From assembly GCF_009730915.1 (NCBI RefSeq), contig NC_052496.1, positions 481,875 to 545,874 of the forward strand: a stretch of DNA of 64,000 nt, in the 5' to 3' direction. The DNA comes from Dioscorea cayenensis subsp. rotundata. Its lineage: Eukaryota > Streptophyta > Magnoliopsida > Dioscoreales > Dioscoreaceae. Of this stretch, positions 35,801 to 48,794 are shown piece by piece. Position numbers and translations under genes: made by a program. Each line of letters begins with the position of its first letter. The first letter of the stretch is position 1. The notes under the pieces were generated by a model, which did no database searches, was not told the origin of the DNA, and saw nothing but the letters and a program-made list of their open reading frames with translations.

Positions 35801-35806
35801 CCTTAA
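32803..35806 (+). CDS. Conserved plant protein with DnaJ-type Cys domain and four CCHC zinc knuckles
   Basis: Eight exons (32803-32937, 33008-33063, 33141-33306, 33844-33932, 34710-34842, 34971-35063, 35186-35288, 35403-35806) join in frame to 392 residues. A Ser/Arg-rich first 45 residues suggests a plastid transit peptide. Four CxxC pairs follow at 90/93, 101/104, 113/116 and 124/127, the spacing of a DnaJ-type zinc domain without any J domain. After a basic linker with repeated AAxKKAK-type helices (about 195-258) come four zinc knuckles of the CX2CX4HX4C type, starting at Cys264, Cys291, Cys326 and Cys374. I recognise the combination as a conserved plant family but know no proven function. 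The knuckles suggest RNA or single-stranded DNA binding, the CxxC domain protein folding or zinc binding; both are inferences. The start codon was chosen for the transit-like N-terminus. Confidence 0.85.
33610..33646. repeat. GT microsatellite
   Basis: A (TG)n run interrupted once by TTT lies in intron 3 of the zinc-knuckle gene. It is not translated in the exon model given here. Confidence 0.92.
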
Positions 35807-36814
35807 AAAACAGTGTGGCAAAACACAATGTTCCACATCTCATGCATTGGGCCATTTATTGTTGACTAGCTGTGCAGGTACATGTCAGGTTCTAAATAAT
35901 AGTAATAGTTTAAAAAGTTTAGAAAACACCATACCTTTTATTAGATTTGAATTTTGTGTTTATCTATGTTTTTTTTTTTTTTGACAATTTTTTTCAGTAT
36001 CAACTTGACGCTTACTAAAATTATGCACTGAATTATAGTATAAAACGAATGAATGTTGCAAACCCACTCAAAATGGTCAGGCGGTTGTATTTGAAGATGT
36101 ACAAGAAAATTTACTTATACTAGATCAAAAATAGTAACTATTAAAACGAAAAAGGAGCTGGAAAGAGATAAGATCAGGATATAATAATTACAACAAAAAG
36201 GAGCTAAAAAAGATATAAAAATAAAAAAAATAAGATAGGTACAACAATGTAAGAACAAAGTTAGAAATATCAAGATCTAGCTTAACTGAGTTAGAGAGGT
36301 CAACTTGACAAAAATTGCTTGCACAAAATGATCTAGCTTAACTGATAGTTAAGAGTCCAGCTTAACAAAAATTGTTTAAAAATTATGCCAACCCAACATG
36401 AAAATACACACAAAATGGGTAAAAAAAAAATAGTAATAAAAGGTGAGCCAGATAATCTCATGTACAAAGTTTCTCTTCAATGTAACTAAATATCCTCTTC
36501 ATGGAAGAACTCAATTATAAGTAAAGAAATAATAATAGCAAGTTAATGCCTAACTTGGTAAAGACTAAAAGTTGATGTGATTAGGAAGAGACACAAACCA
36601 CAATGGTCACAGTATCTTCATGGTGACCAATTGCCAACGTTGTAGAGACCACCCTGTTCATGAACCTAGTGGATAAAAATAAAATGCCTCCAGTCATATG
36701 GATCCAAAGAAAAGCTCCAGAATATTAAGGGTACCTTAACTTAAAGATGATGAAAATATGAAGATTGGATATCTCAATGATCATGATGATCACTTCATCC
36801 TGGCCAACTTGGTT

Positions 36815-37001
36815 CTAAGAAAGCTTTGCAGCAGACACCATGTTCATCAGGGCTGGCTGCACTTGAGCATACTTTCTTGTCTTCAGGCAGCAGCCAGGGT
36901 TCACCAAAGTTACATTCATCTCCAAGACAGCCTGCATCTTGTTTATTGTATCACTAATCTTTTCAATAGATGGGGTGTATATGTCATACATTTGCCAGGT
37001 C
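36815..37001 (-). pseudogene. Orphan exon-like fragment of unknown family
   Basis: On the minus strand a splice-acceptor-like ATGCAG is followed by an open stretch of about 62 codons that ends at a TAG: it begins [17 protein letters not shown] and ends [11 protein letters not shown]. The composition is protein-like, with a regular amphipathic pattern and a conserved-looking NPGCCLK segment, unlike random AT-rich sequence nearby. No upstream exon fits before the HSP60 promoter 500 bp away. It is most likely the last exon of a gene that was truncated or moved, or an exon of a short gene that I could not complete. I do not recognise the family. Confidence 0.3.
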
Positions 37002-37439
37002 CTGCATCCATAATTCATAATCATTTATGACTAACATTAAACTATATCAGTATTTGATTGACTAATCTCATTAAACTACCACTATAACAGAACAATTGGT
37101 GTTTTATTATTCTCTCTCAAATCAATGGTTAAGAGTTCGAATATGTAACTCATTCATATTTTTTTTTTTAAATAATAAAAAATAATAATCCCATCTTCAT
37201 TTGGCTTGTATTTGATTAGAATCAGAGATTGGGAGTGATTTGTAATCAGTAGCTATTAATAACGAAGAATGGAACATTTTTGTTATTTATAATATAATGA
37301 CGAAAAATTTATATATTTTTCCTTTTTTATAATTATAGAGAACAAAAAAATGAGATTATTTTTTAATAGAAAGAAATACGTTTCTTGGGATCAGCACAAT
37401 TCGTCAGCGATGTAGATGTGCGGCTGGTTTCACAGCCAA

Positions 37440-37453
37440 AAACCCTAAACCCT
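37440..37453 (+). promoter_or_regulatory. Telobox in the HSP60 promoter or leader
   Basis: AAACCCTAAACCCT lies about 80 bp upstream of the HSP60 start codon. Teloboxes (AAACCCTAA) are frequent just upstream of plant genes for translation and mitochondrial biogenesis, which fits the product. Confidence 0.6.
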
Positions 37454-37529
37454 ACTCTTAAACCCTTCAAACACTAGTGAGAAAGCACTGAAATAAATAA
37501 AAATCCTTTCTTTGTCTCCAAACCCCGCC

Positions 37530-40500
37530 ATGAATCGAGCCTTCGCCGCTGCGTCTTCGATCCTAAGGTACGCCTTTCGATGCTCGCATTTGCAGTTGAT
37601 CCAAAACCATCGCCCTTTCTATCTCTCCTCTCTGAATCATCGTGTTACTTCTTTCCTTGGATTTGCATTACAGGGCCTCTGCTTCTAAGAAACAGGTGCT
37701 GATTCTCTTCTAATTCCTCTTTGTTCATCGGCTCTCTTCTTGGTTTCCATGATTGTTTTGTATTTCGGTCCAGATTTGGAATGGAAGGACACTCCAGACC
37801 AGAGGCTATGCTGTGCCCACGAAAGACATTAACTTTGGCATTGGCGCACGCGCTGCTATGCTGCAAGGCGTAAATGAACTCGCCGAGGCCGTCAAGGTTA
37901 CCATGGGTCCCAAGGTGATCTGTTCTTGCACCTCTTATTTTCATTTCAGTTTTCTAATTTCTCAGTAATGGAATGACAAAGTTGGAAAGATGAGATTTTG
38001 ATGCCAGTCTGTGCAGAAGAAGTTAATGAATCAATTTAGCGGCAATGTAAAAATCTTTAGCATATGCAGGGGCGTAATGTTATCATATCTAAAGACCATG
38101 GAAATCCAAAGGTTACCAAAGATGGTGTCACAGTTGCTAAAAGCATTGAGTTTGCGGACAAAATGAAGAATGTCGGGGCTAATCTTGTTAAGCAGGTTGC
38201 AGAAACCACTAATACTGCTGCTGGAGATGGTAAACACTTACCCTTTTTGTGTGTGTGTGTGTAGGCTTTTCATGACTTTGACCTGGATAATGAATTTGCT
38301 TTATGTTTGGTTATGAATTGATCACCATGTGATAGATCTATTTTTTAGTGTTGGTAGAGAATGGATTTCTAATAGCAATTCTCTTTTCAGAGCTTTCTGA
38401 ATCTCAACATGACGCCCCCATAATAAAAATTGGAACCTATTTTCCAAAATATTATATGTTTCCCAGTACATAATCCTTTACATTATGACATTCATAGACT
38501 GCCTTCCTGTCACTCTCAGTATGATCCATGTCATCATTGATGGCAATCAGTCAGTGAGCCTTTTTTTTTTGTGTATTACAGGCACAACTTGTGCAACAGT
38601 TTTAACGCAAGCTATATTTTCGGAAGGCTGCAAGTCTGTGGCAGCAGGGGTTAACGTCATGGACTTGCGCAAAGGTATTAACATTGCTGTGGATGCTGTT
38701 GTTTCTCACTTGAAGAGCAGAGCATTCCAGATAAGCACACCTGATGAGATTACTCAGGTGAGAAGATCCTGCAATTTTGAAAAGATACCAAATGCTCAGC
38801 CAACCTTCCCGTGTGAAGCATTAACCGGATATGTTGATGATCTGATAGTTTCTTTAATGTGACCCTTACTGTTTGTGAGTTGGTGTAACATCTGGTACTT
38901 GCCGACTTCCAATTACTCGTGTTCTTATTCATGCAAATTGCAACAGGTAGCAACCATTTCTGCCAATAATGACAGAGAAATTGGAGAGTTGATTGCAAGA
39001 GCAATGGAAAAAGTTGGAAAGGATGGGACCATCACGGTTTCTGTAAGTGCTGTGTAACTGGACCAGTTAGCATGTTCAATTTCATAGCCACTCACTATTG
39101 TGTTGATTTTCTGATATTTAAGGATGGAAAGACATTTTACGATGAGCTGGAAGTGGTGGAGGGAATGAAATTAGCGAGGGGCTATATATCTCCCTATTTT
39201 ATCACAGACGAAAAGACACAAAGATGTGTGAGTTATATCATCTATATTTTCCTTTGGATGGTCATCCTCATGGAATTCCTTTTGTCGTATTATCTATATT
39301 TTCTTTTTGCATTTTGTGGCTCTACAGAGCTTAGCCAGTTATCTAACCTAGATTGCTAATTTCCACACCTTGTTTGTTTTCTTTGAAAGCCCCTTGATAA
39401 TTTTCATCTCTTGTCCATCATAGCTATACCTTGCATAATTTGTCTGTAAACTTTTTGAAAGCGTTACAGTTCATCTTGGAAGTAGATTAAATGCAACTTA
39501 TGTTCTTCCATTTGCCAATGCACAGGAACTAGAAAACACGCTGATCTTCGTCTATGATAAGAAAATTTCTGACTTTAAGTCTCTTGCCCGGATATTGGAG
39601 TTATCTAAGAAGGTAACAAACAATAATATTTAATTTTTAAGAGTCATTCCTGAAATTTTTTGGATGCATATTTATTGAACTTAGAGGGACTCTCTTATGT
39701 GCAAACCCTATTTATGCCATTATACAGAGAAATAGATCTCTTCTGATAATTGCCGAGGATGTTGAAACTGATGCTCTTGCGATGCTCGTACTGAACAAGC
39801 GACACTCTGGAGTCAAGGTAATTGTCTATTATGTTGTTGTCTTGATGGTATAATGACTAGTTTGTTTTTTTACCCCTCACTTTACTTATGTCAATTAACT
39901 GACTAATACTTTTCTATTCATTACTTCATATTTGGGAAAAGCCATGAAATTCATCTTCTTTGCCATATAAGCTCTTGTAGCTCATCTAAATAAGCTTCGT
40001 CTTTTGGTCCGTGATCTTCTGAAAATTGTCAAGGGTTTTCTGACAACAATTGCTTCAACTCTAGGTATGCGCCATTAGAACTCCTGGTTTTGGTGAAAAT
40101 AGGAGAGCGGTTTTGGATGATCTTGCTATTCTAACAGGAGGAGAGGTGAGATTCTAACTTGATAGAAATTTTGGGAGATTGCTTTCTGGAAAGATTTTTC
40201 CATCTCAATTATCTGATTTTTGCTGATATGCTTCAGAAAGGTTATGCAGCACTAATTTATGACACAGGTTATTTCTGAAGATCGTGGTCTGAACCTTGAA
40301 AAAGTTGATATCACAATGCTTGGTACTGCAAAAAAGGTTTATGTCTTATTCTGTATATATTCTTAAGGGTGGAGTTCTCAAATGTTGTTCTATCAATATA
40401 ATTTTTATGTGCTGTTTTCATAGCCCTATGTTCACATTTCGAGCTTCTCAAGGCTAAATATCTGATTTTATTATCTGGAATGCTTGTCAGTTTCTTTTGG

Positions 40501-42681
40501 ATGATGTGCTTGCTGCACATACTGCATTCATATTCATATGTGTATCTTATATTGATCTTTCCTTGTGCTAGGTTACTGTTTCTCTTGATGATACCATTAT
40601 TCTACATGGTGGTGGTGACAAGAATGTGATAGAGGAAAGGTGTGAGCAGGTAATTGACCTTAGCTTTGCATGATCTTAAATATGATGATATCTGCTCTAC
40701 CTTCTCATGCTAATGATTTGGAGAATGAATAAGACAATGAGATTATATGTGGACATAAATAAGAAATAAAATGTTGAACAGCCTCCACTATTGCCATCAA
40801 ACTCAAGGAGAAGCAAAGCACTTTTTGACTTTTTTTTCAAGGGAGAAAGCCATTTTTGGTCCCATTATAGTGCAGCTGAAAATATGCAATGTGTAAAAGA
40901 TACACAGAAGCAATGTAAATTACATATAATGTTAAGTAATCTTGAACAAAAACTGACACAATTCAGTGTGGCAGCTAAGAAAATTGATAGAGACAAGTAC
41001 TGCCATGTTTGATAAGGAGAAAGCACAGGAACGGTTGTCAAAGTTGTCTGGTGGGGTGGCTGTCCTCAAGGTTTGCTTTCAGTCATCTTCATATTCTGAT
41101 GCCTTATTTCTATCGATATTGACTTTGGTTTGGCATACAGATTGGTGGAGCTAGTGAAGCGGAAGTTGGGGAGAGAAAAGGTCGGGTAAAAGACGCACTG
41201 AACGCATCCAGAGCAGCTGTTGAGGAGGGTATTGTTCCTGGTAAGCTCATTGGCTTGTTTTCACCTCTCATCGTCATTGCCTGCATTCTCTTGTAGCTGG
41301 AGATGGTTGTTCTGTCAGTTAACAATTGATGTATTTCTTTAGGTGGTGGTGTTGCTTTGTTATATGCAGCAAGAGAGCTTGATAAAATCCATACTTCTAA
41401 TAGTGATGAGAAGACAGGAGTTCAAGTTTTACAGAATGCTTTGAAGGTTTGTCCTATATTTGTTGCATGTTTGTTTTCATGATTAGTTTATAATGATTTT
41501 GTAATTTACCATTAAAACTTTTTATAAATTTTTTTTAATGTGATAGGCGCCTATTACCACAATTGCGGCCAATGCTGGTGTTGATGGTGCCGTAATTGTT
41601 GGTAAACTCCTCGAACAAGATAACCTAAATATGGGCTATGATGCTGCTAAAGGTATGCTGCTTCGGAAAGCTTCAAGGAAAATTAACATAAAAGAAAAGG
41701 AGAGAAAATTTTATAAATGCATTTCCTTTCATGAGTTTATTCATTTTATTTTCTTCTTTGAATGAAACACTACACTAGTAACTTCTTGTTTACTTTTATT
41801 CTTCTCCTCCACTGCACCTCAACCTAAACAGACACTTAATTCTCGTGGTTCAAAAAGTGGATATTGGTTCAAAACATTAGCATCTCTGGAGAAATAAGAT
41901 TTCACATCATGCATGCTTCTCCTTTCCTTATCTAGGTTCAAAAGGTTGATGAATTAGGATGTGCCTGATGAATGTCAACCTTTTTCTTTTTTTTTTTTTT
42001 TTGGGAAAAGGTGGATAAACCATAAATATTAGCAAAGCTTACTGGAGTTACATAGAAGAGAGACATACAAAGAAAGAGGATACATCCATTCTTATTTATA
42101 ATGTGGACAAACCATCACACACTCACTACACCCACCATGCATTGGGAGGAAGTTGAACCATCGATCCCCGTACGGGAGTTAAATATCTTAACACTCGCCT
42201 ATTGCGGTGGTGATGTGACATATATAATCTTAGGATGCAACAATTTGGCTAAGAATTTCTAGATGAATACAATGATACTAAGTCGGCGAAATCACATTAA
42301 TGTGATGGCTTAGGGACTCTTCTCGAACTGAATATGTTTTCATTTTTGTTTAACCTTAAGATGATATGGTGGATACATGTTGATTTTGTGGGAACAGGTG
42401 AGTATGTTGACATGGTGAAGGCCGGTATTGTCGATCCGCTCAAAGTAATCAGAACTGCTCTTGTTGATGCAGCAAGGTGAGACACACTCACATATTTGAA
42501 CTTTGAACTGAACCCTTTTAAAATTTAGTTGCTAGACAATTGTATTAGAAGTCTTATGTTGGTGTTTGGATTGTGTAGTGTCTCCTTATTGTTGACAACT
42601 ACTGAAGCAGCGATCGTCGAACAAGCAAAGAGCTCGAAAGTGAGACGAGTGCCTGATTTCAACAATGATATGGATTATTGA
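37530..42681 (+). CDS. HSP60-3A: Mitochondrial chaperonin HSP60 (CPN60), HSP60-3A type
   Basis: HSP60 forms the GroEL-type ring that folds imported proteins in the mitochondrial matrix, using ATP. Eighteen exons join in frame: 37530-37567, 37674-37695, 37774-37914, 38070-38229, 38582-38757, 38947-39042, 39123-39227, 39526-39612, 39728-39817, 40065-40145, 40268-40336, 40572-40649, 40975-41070, 41141-41240, 41343-41446, 41547-41652, 42398-42476 and 42579-42681. The 576-residue product has a short basic presequence ([17 protein letters not shown]), the nucleotide-binding [11 protein letters not shown] motif and the family signature [16 protein letters not shown]. Its C-terminus ends [10 protein letters not shown] and lacks the Gly-Gly-Met tail of the main plant mitochondrial CPN60s. 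That, and the AKSIEF[12 protein letters not shown] similarity, points to the clade of Arabidopsis HSP60-3A, which also lacks the tail. Intron 16 carries a SINE-like insertion. The subgroup call is less sure than the family. Confidence 0.93.
41981..42230 (-). mobile_element. SINE-like insertion in HSP60 intron 16
   Basis: On the minus strand the block ends in a poly-A tail, seen as 18 or so Ts at about 41984-42001. Near its start it has a tRNA-like A box region (TAGGCGAGTGTTAA) and a good B box (GGTTCAACTTCC), the pol III promoter elements of tRNA-derived SINEs. The length of about 240 bp suits a SINE. Target-site duplications were not clear. A short LINE tail is the alternative. Confidence 0.45.
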
Positions 42682-43314
42682 TTTGATCGAATCGAACATA
42701 CAAACAAGAATACTTTGAATGAACAATAATGAAAATCAGTTGTAGCCCGCCGGTGCTTTCTAATGGCAGGGATAGCTGGCTCATGCTTAATTTTAATGTA
42801 TTTGGACCTTATTACCATTCTAAAATGTAACATTTGGGGTGTTATTGTGGAAATTTTAAGCAAGCTCATGAAATGCAGTTGTTTTTATATTTACATTGTC
42901 AATGATACTTTTCAGGTTGAAAATTTAGAAAGTTGATATTTGAAGTATGCCTGGCCAGTAATGTAGTTGATTTTCAAGAGAATGAAAATCTCGTTGATTA
43001 GGTTGATTTTTCTCGCCACCCCTTAAAAAATAGTGAAATTATTAATCACCTCTTGATTATTCCAAAATTACTTGTCATCCTTCTTCTATATTATTATTAT
43101 TATTATTATTCATGTGTATTTGCTTCGAACCTCAGTTGAGCCCTCAACCTTTCATTTGGCAGGGAAATAATTTTTGTCAGAGTTCATGGCAGTTGTGAAA
43201 TTTCAGAGTTGACAGATTTTAAAATAGACAAGATAACAAGTAATACCAAAACAATAAGACCCTGCACATGAACCTTTTTATAGAATGGTCACCTCCGACG
43301 AGGAACTCCAGCAA
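42682..43314. other. Spacer between converging HSP60 and CFM3
   Basis: Both genes end into this 630-bp stretch, so it holds their 3' untranslated regions. A (TTA)n run lies at about 43089-43109. Nothing else can be named. Confidence 0.6.
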
Positions 43315-46300
43315 TCACTGTGTGTAAGTATCATCTTCCTCACCGCCACTGTTGTATGTTTCAAAGTATGCCTCTTCGCCTTCATCCTGGAACAGACAAA
43401 TGTTTTATATGAGACTGTCATGATCAATACTCTTTATCATATTGACAATTTAAATCAATATCTTCTGGATTTATATAAGATGTTAAGAACTTAATATGAT
43501 AATAAGCCTGAACTCACAATCTGCTGTAAATTGCTAAACAAAAGGAAACAAAATGCTAAACTGACACAATAAGCGACAGCAGTAGTGGAAAGAGTGGCTC
43601 TGATGGAAAAATTCAAACAGACAACATGTTAATCCAGTTCATGGTGAATTCTTATCACTGAAATCCTTATGGTCAACACAAAATAATTATCTCAGTGGCA
43701 ATACATTCGGATGCTGAGTAATCAAATTAATAAATTGAGAGCAAAAGAAACCCGTATTCTTACCTCGACATCATCAGTAGGGTAAGCCCCATCATCAACT
43801 CTTAGATCCATTCCATTACCAGATTCTTGTCCATACTGCATTTGATACTGTGTGCAGATATTGAAGAGAGGAATCAGTTCTGAGCACGAATGAGCACCGA
43901 GCCATTTGGCTTTTCACAGTTATCTTAATATAATGTGAACTAAGGAGAATGGATAAGCATGATCATACCAGGTGTGATTTCATCGCATAGATTTTATCCC
44001 GCAGATTTAATATATGATGATGCAGGGCCTGCAAGTTTGACAATGGTGATTGGTGAGAATAATGCACCAGAGTCCTAAGAAATTTACAACTCAGGGTAGA
44101 ATACTATAACTATACCTCACGTCTCTGAAGTTCTATGGCGCGGGCTAATGCTTGTCTCTTTGTCAATAGATTTGGGGGTTTTACCGTAAGTGGCCGTTGA
44201 TAGTTCTTACCTCGGTAGAGGATTATCGCATAACCTTTAGTGGTTTTATCAAGTGAAATCAACAAACCACCACTCTCCGCCTCAAGAGAGATTGCCATGT
44301 GCTTCACTAGGGGAAAACTTTTTCCTCTCACTATTATTTTGACTAGTTCCCTGTGCTTCCAGTGCAAGTGAATGTTTGTTATAACACCATCAAAGACTTC
44401 TCGCCGACCTGATAGGGAACAAAGATGAGTAATAGGAAACCGGTTTTATTTCAATGGTTATTTTTCTGTTGCACAGCTTAAAAAATTGTGATAAAACAGT
44501 GGACAATAATAATATTGCCATACCCACAAGTAGAAAAGCTCTCATTTTAAGACCCATCTGGCGAAATAAGAACCGTTCCTCATCTGTAATAGTTTCTATA
44601 TCAGTTGGGAGTTCTGCAGGCTTCAGAAATTCCTGCACTTTTGCTAAAGCCTTCTCGGCCTTCTTAACTTTTAATTGTGCCTGTTAAACAGAAGAAGAAA
44701 AATATTAGTAAGATGAACCACCTTCAAGCTATTGCATTCATCTTATGAATCTTTTCATAAATGAAATGCTCTGAAACATAAATTTCTGGTGTGCTGAAAC
44801 TTACAAAAAATAGCTTTCTCTCAAGAAACTTGATTGCACCTGCATGCTTAGCTAAAACCAGTTCTCTCCTCATCTTCTCCCTTTCTTCATTGCTTGGTTG
44901 GTTTGCCCAGCGAGTGTTTGCTTTCACAAACTCCTGAAGGGTACCAGCAACTAATGGGCCCTTGATAGTTTTAGCGGTTGCAGCAATCAATGTGGAAGCT
45001 CTTGCTCTGGCTTCTTCTTCCTCATCTTGTTGAGCATCTGCTAGCTTCTGCCTTTCTATTAAAGTATTTCTAATGGAAAGTGGCAAGAAGTCATTTCCCC
45101 TATAGAAGACAATATACTCCTTGTTCCTTGAGAGAAGTACTCCCCCTGTTAAGTTCTGCTAGCCATTACCCCAAATCAGAATTTATATTCTAAACAAGTT
45201 TGAAATCAGATAGCTACCATCCAAATAGTGGAAGTTTAAACACAGGGAAAGACAGTGGGTGATAAAAAATTTTCAGGATTTAAGCTTAGCCGGAGCTAGG
45301 AGTTAAAAAAAATCAGCTATGGGCAAGCAAACTTAGAATAGGACACAAGTTTTACCATTGAATCTTGGATACACAACCTGGCTACAAAAACATATTAGGG
45401 AGATTCAACTCTAACATGTGTGCAAAAATTAGAGAACAATAACATCAAATTCCAGCATATGAAAATTAACAATTAGGGTAATGTATGGTTTCAAGCAACA
45501 GGGTACAAAATCATGTGAAGGAAGGGCATATAGTGATGGTATTTAAAAAAATTTTCAACAACCCTATACAAAAAAAAAATCATGTCACCAAATCCTACCA
45601 ATGTAAATCATGTCACATAATGTCCACCTTGAGTTCTTCAGCCATCCTATCATTACATGTGTTTGGCACACCCCTCTTGATGGCAATTTTCGCAATAACA
45701 CTTTTCTCCCATAGCTTCACCATGGCATTAGCCAAACCCTGGTGTTGCCTGTTTCTCCCTGCAACCAAGGCAAAAAATGATCAAGTTACACCATGAAACA
45801 TGATACTTTCATAGGCTGTGAACTTCATTAGCTAGCCATGTATTTATATTCATACCAAGGGCAAAATGAGGAGGCATTCCTCTGGCAAGCCTACGGAAAA
45901 ATGTTACATCTCTGTCTCGAAGACTTCTACGTGTCTTGTGAGGAAGAAGCCTATATGGTGGTTTGTAACCGGCAATTACACCAGGAAGCAAATCAGCATC
46001 AACAGGTACTGGACTACGCCCAGACCAATCCCTAAATCGTGGCCCCAACTGATCAAGCAAACTGTCTATTTCAAGAATATCAACAGTCCATTTCGATGAA
46101 TTTGGAAAAGAGTTCATGCTGTCAGCATTAGATGCTTCTGATCCTTCAGATGGTCTTGGAAAAGAAATCAAGTTATCTACATTACATGTTACGGAAACCC
46201 TAACCACATCTGTCATTAAGGAAGGTACATTTTCCTGTTCAGCTTCAACATTAGCAAGTTTTGAATATAATTGAACACAAGGAAGTTCATAGCTCATTCC

Positions 46301-47984
46301 CCGGTACAACACAAGTGAGCTGCCAGACCTCCATATCACAAGACCTCCCGTTTTTCTCTGATCAACATTAGAGCATACATGTCAATCAGCTAGTGCCAAT
46401 AAATTTTTCAAATGAACAACATAAATAACATGTACAGAAAGATGTATCATAAACAAAATTTGCATTTGATTTTAAGAGTATGGCCAGTCCAAAAAATATT
46501 TCTAGTTTAGAATTAGAAAGAAGAATAATATTATTTAACACAAGTATTTTGTTCTTAGTTCACAAATTACCCACCAAAACTAGCAAGAACTTGGTACTAA
46601 CTGAAATCTCCAGGGAAAAGGGAGAATAACTGATATGCTCAAAGAAGAAATAGCTTGTGAGAACGCCACTGACCTCTAAAGTCTCATGGGTCCTCTTCAT
46701 GTTCAATGTTGGGGGACCTTCAAACTTCAATTTGACCACCTCATCCTCTTTCCACTTCTCGTGAATACTTTTTACCAGAGCCTCTGTCACCCCTGCTGCT
46801 CCCACCTTCATCCTCTCCTTCATCCTCAAAGCAACATTCCTAAGCCTCTGCAATTCTAGCTCTGGAATGGTTCTCTCCGCAAGTTCAGTGTTACTCCTCC
46901 TGCGCAAACCCTCACCTTGGGTGCTGTCATTACCTCTCTCCCAGGGAAATGACACTGAAGCCATTAGCTTGTCAGTATAACTAGTTGAATTCAGTTGCTT
47001 CTTATTTTGATCCTGGTCTGAACTATGTTGATCCAAAGACCTTTTCAGCTTGTCAACAACTAAACTTACCCTACTTATCTCATTCCTAGCATTAAACTTA
47101 AGACCAGACAATAGAGGTCCTTTAACTTCAGGATCAGAATAATTTTCAATGCGATCATTCACATCATTTTTGGAACAAAAGCTTGTAGTTTTGGCGTTCA
47201 ATGTCTTCTTATCCTCAGAAACAGATGAAAGCTGATCAATTCCATAAAAAACTATCGAATCCTCATCAAAACTCTTTTTCTCCAATGCAGCTTCATGCTT
47301 CTCATCCTCGTCAAGCTCTTCAACAACAATGGGATCACCGAGAGCCGTCAAGTTTTCAACAATGGAGTCCAACGGAGGTTTTCTCGGTTTCACTCCATGG
47401 TCCCAAGGGGCCAACACTCGATGACGCCCCGAGGGCAAGCTCGAATTTTCAACAACTAATAGCTTCTCATCTACAAGCTCAGACGAAGTGATCTTACTAC
47501 TCGGAGGAACAATCCCATCAGTAAATTCCTCAAACTTCACACCATCCGTAGAAAAATTCACCATATCATCCATCAAATTAAACCTAGTATCAATGCCCTC
47601 GGTTGTAGAAAGGTTTGTCTGCGTACCTGAATCCAAACACTCATCTTTCTCGTCTTCTTGCCGCTCCTGCCATGGGAATTGCGTCCTCGGGGAGGAGATC
47701 TTCGCAGACCATCGCTGGATGGTTTGCTTGTAAAAATCCGGCTTGGGCTTCCTCCTCCTCCTCTTCTTCTCGCTGGATTCCTGCCATAGTTCCGCAGGTC
47801 TAGAATCCGACTGGGGTTGGAGTGAAGGACTGTGAGAATTGAGACTCCGGAGAAGAACAAGGTTTCTACTTCGAAGGCTTGGAAGAGACGAAATGGGGGA
47901 GAAGAGAGGATCGAGGGGCTTGAATGGCAACGACGCCATTAGAGGCAACTGGGCGAGCTCTTCGAGCAAAGCAAAGCTATTCAT
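43315..47984 (-). CDS. CFM3: CRM-domain chloroplast (and possibly mitochondrial) intron-splicing factor, CFM3 type
   Basis: CRM-domain proteins bind group II introns and promote their splicing in organelles; CFM3 acts with CAF1/CAF2 in chloroplasts. Nine exons, in minus-strand order: 46674-47984, 45856-46357, 45628-45758, 44805-45155, 44524-44680, 44116-44408, 43969-44028, 43764-43847, 43315-43386. They join in frame to 986 residues. Three CRM domains are visible: about 380-475 ([11 protein letters not shown] to LYRG), 575-675 ([15 protein letters not shown] to VFYRGNDF) and 800-900 ([18 protein letters not shown] to LYRGKNY). Each contains the conserved G-x-x-G loop region and ends in a Y/F-R-G motif. 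The C-terminus is acidic. A Ser/Pro/Arg-rich first 55 residues suggests a transit peptide. The upstream ATG at 47984 was kept, but the second ATG at 47939 ([11 protein letters not shown]) gives a more typical transit peptide. CFM3A and CFM3B types were not separated. Confidence 0.92.
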
Positions 47985-48794
47985 ATCTTTCTCCTTCTTT
48001 CGCTTATCGGGTTTCGGATGTTATTGGAGCTCCGATTATTCTAACGGGTTCGGACTTTCAGTTTTGCATCCGTTATTTTTCGGAGCTCCATTTACCATAT
48101 TTTACTTATTAAACATCACACCCAAGTTAGTACTTTAGATCATGAATCATGAACATTATTTAAAGAAAAATATATTTAAAAAATCAGATAAAATAGAATA
48201 ATAATGTCGACTGGAGCTGTTCAAGCATGTGCCTCTCTAAAAAGTATAATAAAATGAAATTGGAATTAAATATTAATTCAAAAGTTATGAAAGTACTATT
48301 TCCAAGTTGGATCATGTGGTTTAATGTTTTCTAACTAATGGTTAATATATAAATGGGTTTAGATCTAAACAAATTAACCTGCTAGTTGGCTCATGTAACT
48401 ACCATAAAATATATAACTGTATCATTTAAATATTTATTTATATTAATTAAATCATCTATACATACTATTAAACTAGATGTATAATCTACTTTGAGAGCGT
48501 TTGAAGGAATAATTTTAATTTTTTTAATAATATTTAAGTTTTTATTTATATTACTTATAATATTAATAATTGAAAAACATTAATTACATCTAATTATTTA
48601 TATAATAAATGTCCATAAGACCTTTGAAATCTAAGGTATAAAATAGTTTCTATGATAGGAGTTGTTTAATTATATTATTTTATATATGATATTACTTCAA
48701 AACTCCTCACAAAATTTTAAAAAATCCTATGCGAAGCCGGGGAAAATACCTAGTATTATAAAAGATTATCGAGATTCTTGCAAGTTTAAAGGGT
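47985..48794. other. CFM3 upstream region and AT-rich spacer
   Basis: The first 130 bp are the probable CFM3 leader and promoter, and the rest is AT-rich sequence with scattered poly-A and poly-T. No gene, RNA gene or clear repeat was found. Confidence 0.5.

Larger units (their letters stand above)
35807..37529. other. Spacer with one orphan exon
   Basis: The stretch runs from the stop of the zinc-knuckle gene to the HSP60 start. It is AT-rich, with short internal repeats of GATCTAGCTTAACTGA near 36280-36345. Apart from the exon-like block at 36815-37001 and the telobox near 37440, listed separately, I see nothing that can be named. Confidence 0.55.
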
